From contig NZ_JAAGPI010000010.1 of the NCBI RefSeq assembly GCF_017104715.1, positions 186,001 through 250,000 of the forward strand: 64,000 nt of DNA, given 5' to 3'. Positions 63,838 to 64,000 of this stretch are shown here, one piece after another. The notes beneath the pieces were generated by a model that ran no database searches, had not been told where the DNA came from, and was given only the letters and a program-made list of their open reading frames with translations. The stretch is from Burkholderia sp. Ac-20365 (GTDB lineage Bacteria > Pseudomonadota > Gammaproteobacteria > Burkholderiales > Burkholderiaceae). A program made the translations under genes and the position numbers. Each line of letters begins with the position of its first letter. Within the stretch, counting starts at the first letter, position 1.

Positions 63838-63896
63838 AGCCCTGTTTTTCAGGGCTAAAAAGTAAAAGGCCTTCATCGTCGGATGAAGGCCTTTTT
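63838..63896 (+). terminator. Tandem terminators after exbD
   Basis: The first stem is agccctg (63838-63844) with cagggct (63850-63856). The second is perfect over 14 bp: aaaaggccttcatc (63864-63877) and gatgaaggcctttt (63882-63895) with loop gtcg, ending in a T run. It can act in both directions. The last 100 bases of the window contain no recognised gene. Confidence 0.93.
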
Positions 63897-64000
63897 TCGT
63901 GCGCACTCGGCGCCTTCGGGCGGCGGGATCATTTTCCGTCACTTCTGCTCTGGATCTGATCACCACATGCGAAAGCCGTGGTCGACACGGACAACGCTGT

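Overview
The window is high-GC DNA from a beta-proteobacterium of the Burkholderiaceae, most likely Paraburkholderia or a close relative. This rests on gene content (class I fumarase, bfr, murI, bfd and tonB-exbB-exbD in series; the VC_2705 symporter, DUF4212 and acs trio; argP/argO), codon use (strong GCG/CTG/CGC/GGC preference), and three copies of a roughly 650-690 bp hairpin repeat whose accidental ORFs resemble ones I recall from Paraburkholderia annotations. It looks chromosomal. There is no phage, plasmid, CRISPR or transposase signature.

Layout. 1-10.4 kb holds an accessory amine or amide catabolism region: the tail of an MFS gene, an MHS transporter, an M20 hydrolase with a divergent LysR, an aldehyde dehydrogenase, a small cupin, a PuuB-like FAD oxidoreductase and an NCS1 permease. 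10.6-14.7 kb holds a CbbR-like LysR with a divergent NDH-2 type dehydrogenase, then divergent argP/argO. 14.7-28.5 kb is a complete minus-strand pelABCDEFG operon for the Pel exopolysaccharide, ending in an extra stand-alone GH114-type hydrolase. 29-35 kb is a row of small transporters and regulators (AraC, two LysE/RhtA-type exporters, TetR, LysR, DUF523, DUF1328). 36-41 kb holds an AceE/MdeB-like 2-oxo-acid dehydrogenase E1 with a divergent Lrp regulator, and an acyl-CoA synthetase. 43.9-50.8 kb is a 2-hydroxy-acid cluster: 2HCT permease, AtoE-like permease, LigI-like hydrolase, CaiB CoA-transferase, CitE-like lyase and LysR. 51-64 kb is largely core: tRNA-Ser(GGA), the acetate symporter pair and acs, an EamA permease, a YqhA-like protein, fumarase, bacterioferritin, glutamate racemase, Bfd with a Fur box, and TonB-ExbB-ExbD.

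Most interesting points. First, the three repeat copies (230-884, 6583-7270, 35284-35955) each lie between the 3' ends of convergent genes. The genes running into them show a strong switch from C to T at third codon positions toward the repeat (for example 13 T to 29 C in the first 71 codons of the mdeB-like gene, 29 T to 3 C in its last 72). The ends of a convergent pair without the repeat do not show this. Second, the PelA hydrolase domain has lost the expected catalytic glutamate, while the extra gene after pelG keeps all the acidic residues, which suggests the hydrolase function has been split off. Third, the acetate-type symporter carries a canonical EF-hand loop and a coiled-coil-like insertion. 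All counts were made by hand from the sequence; no alignments or database searches were run.
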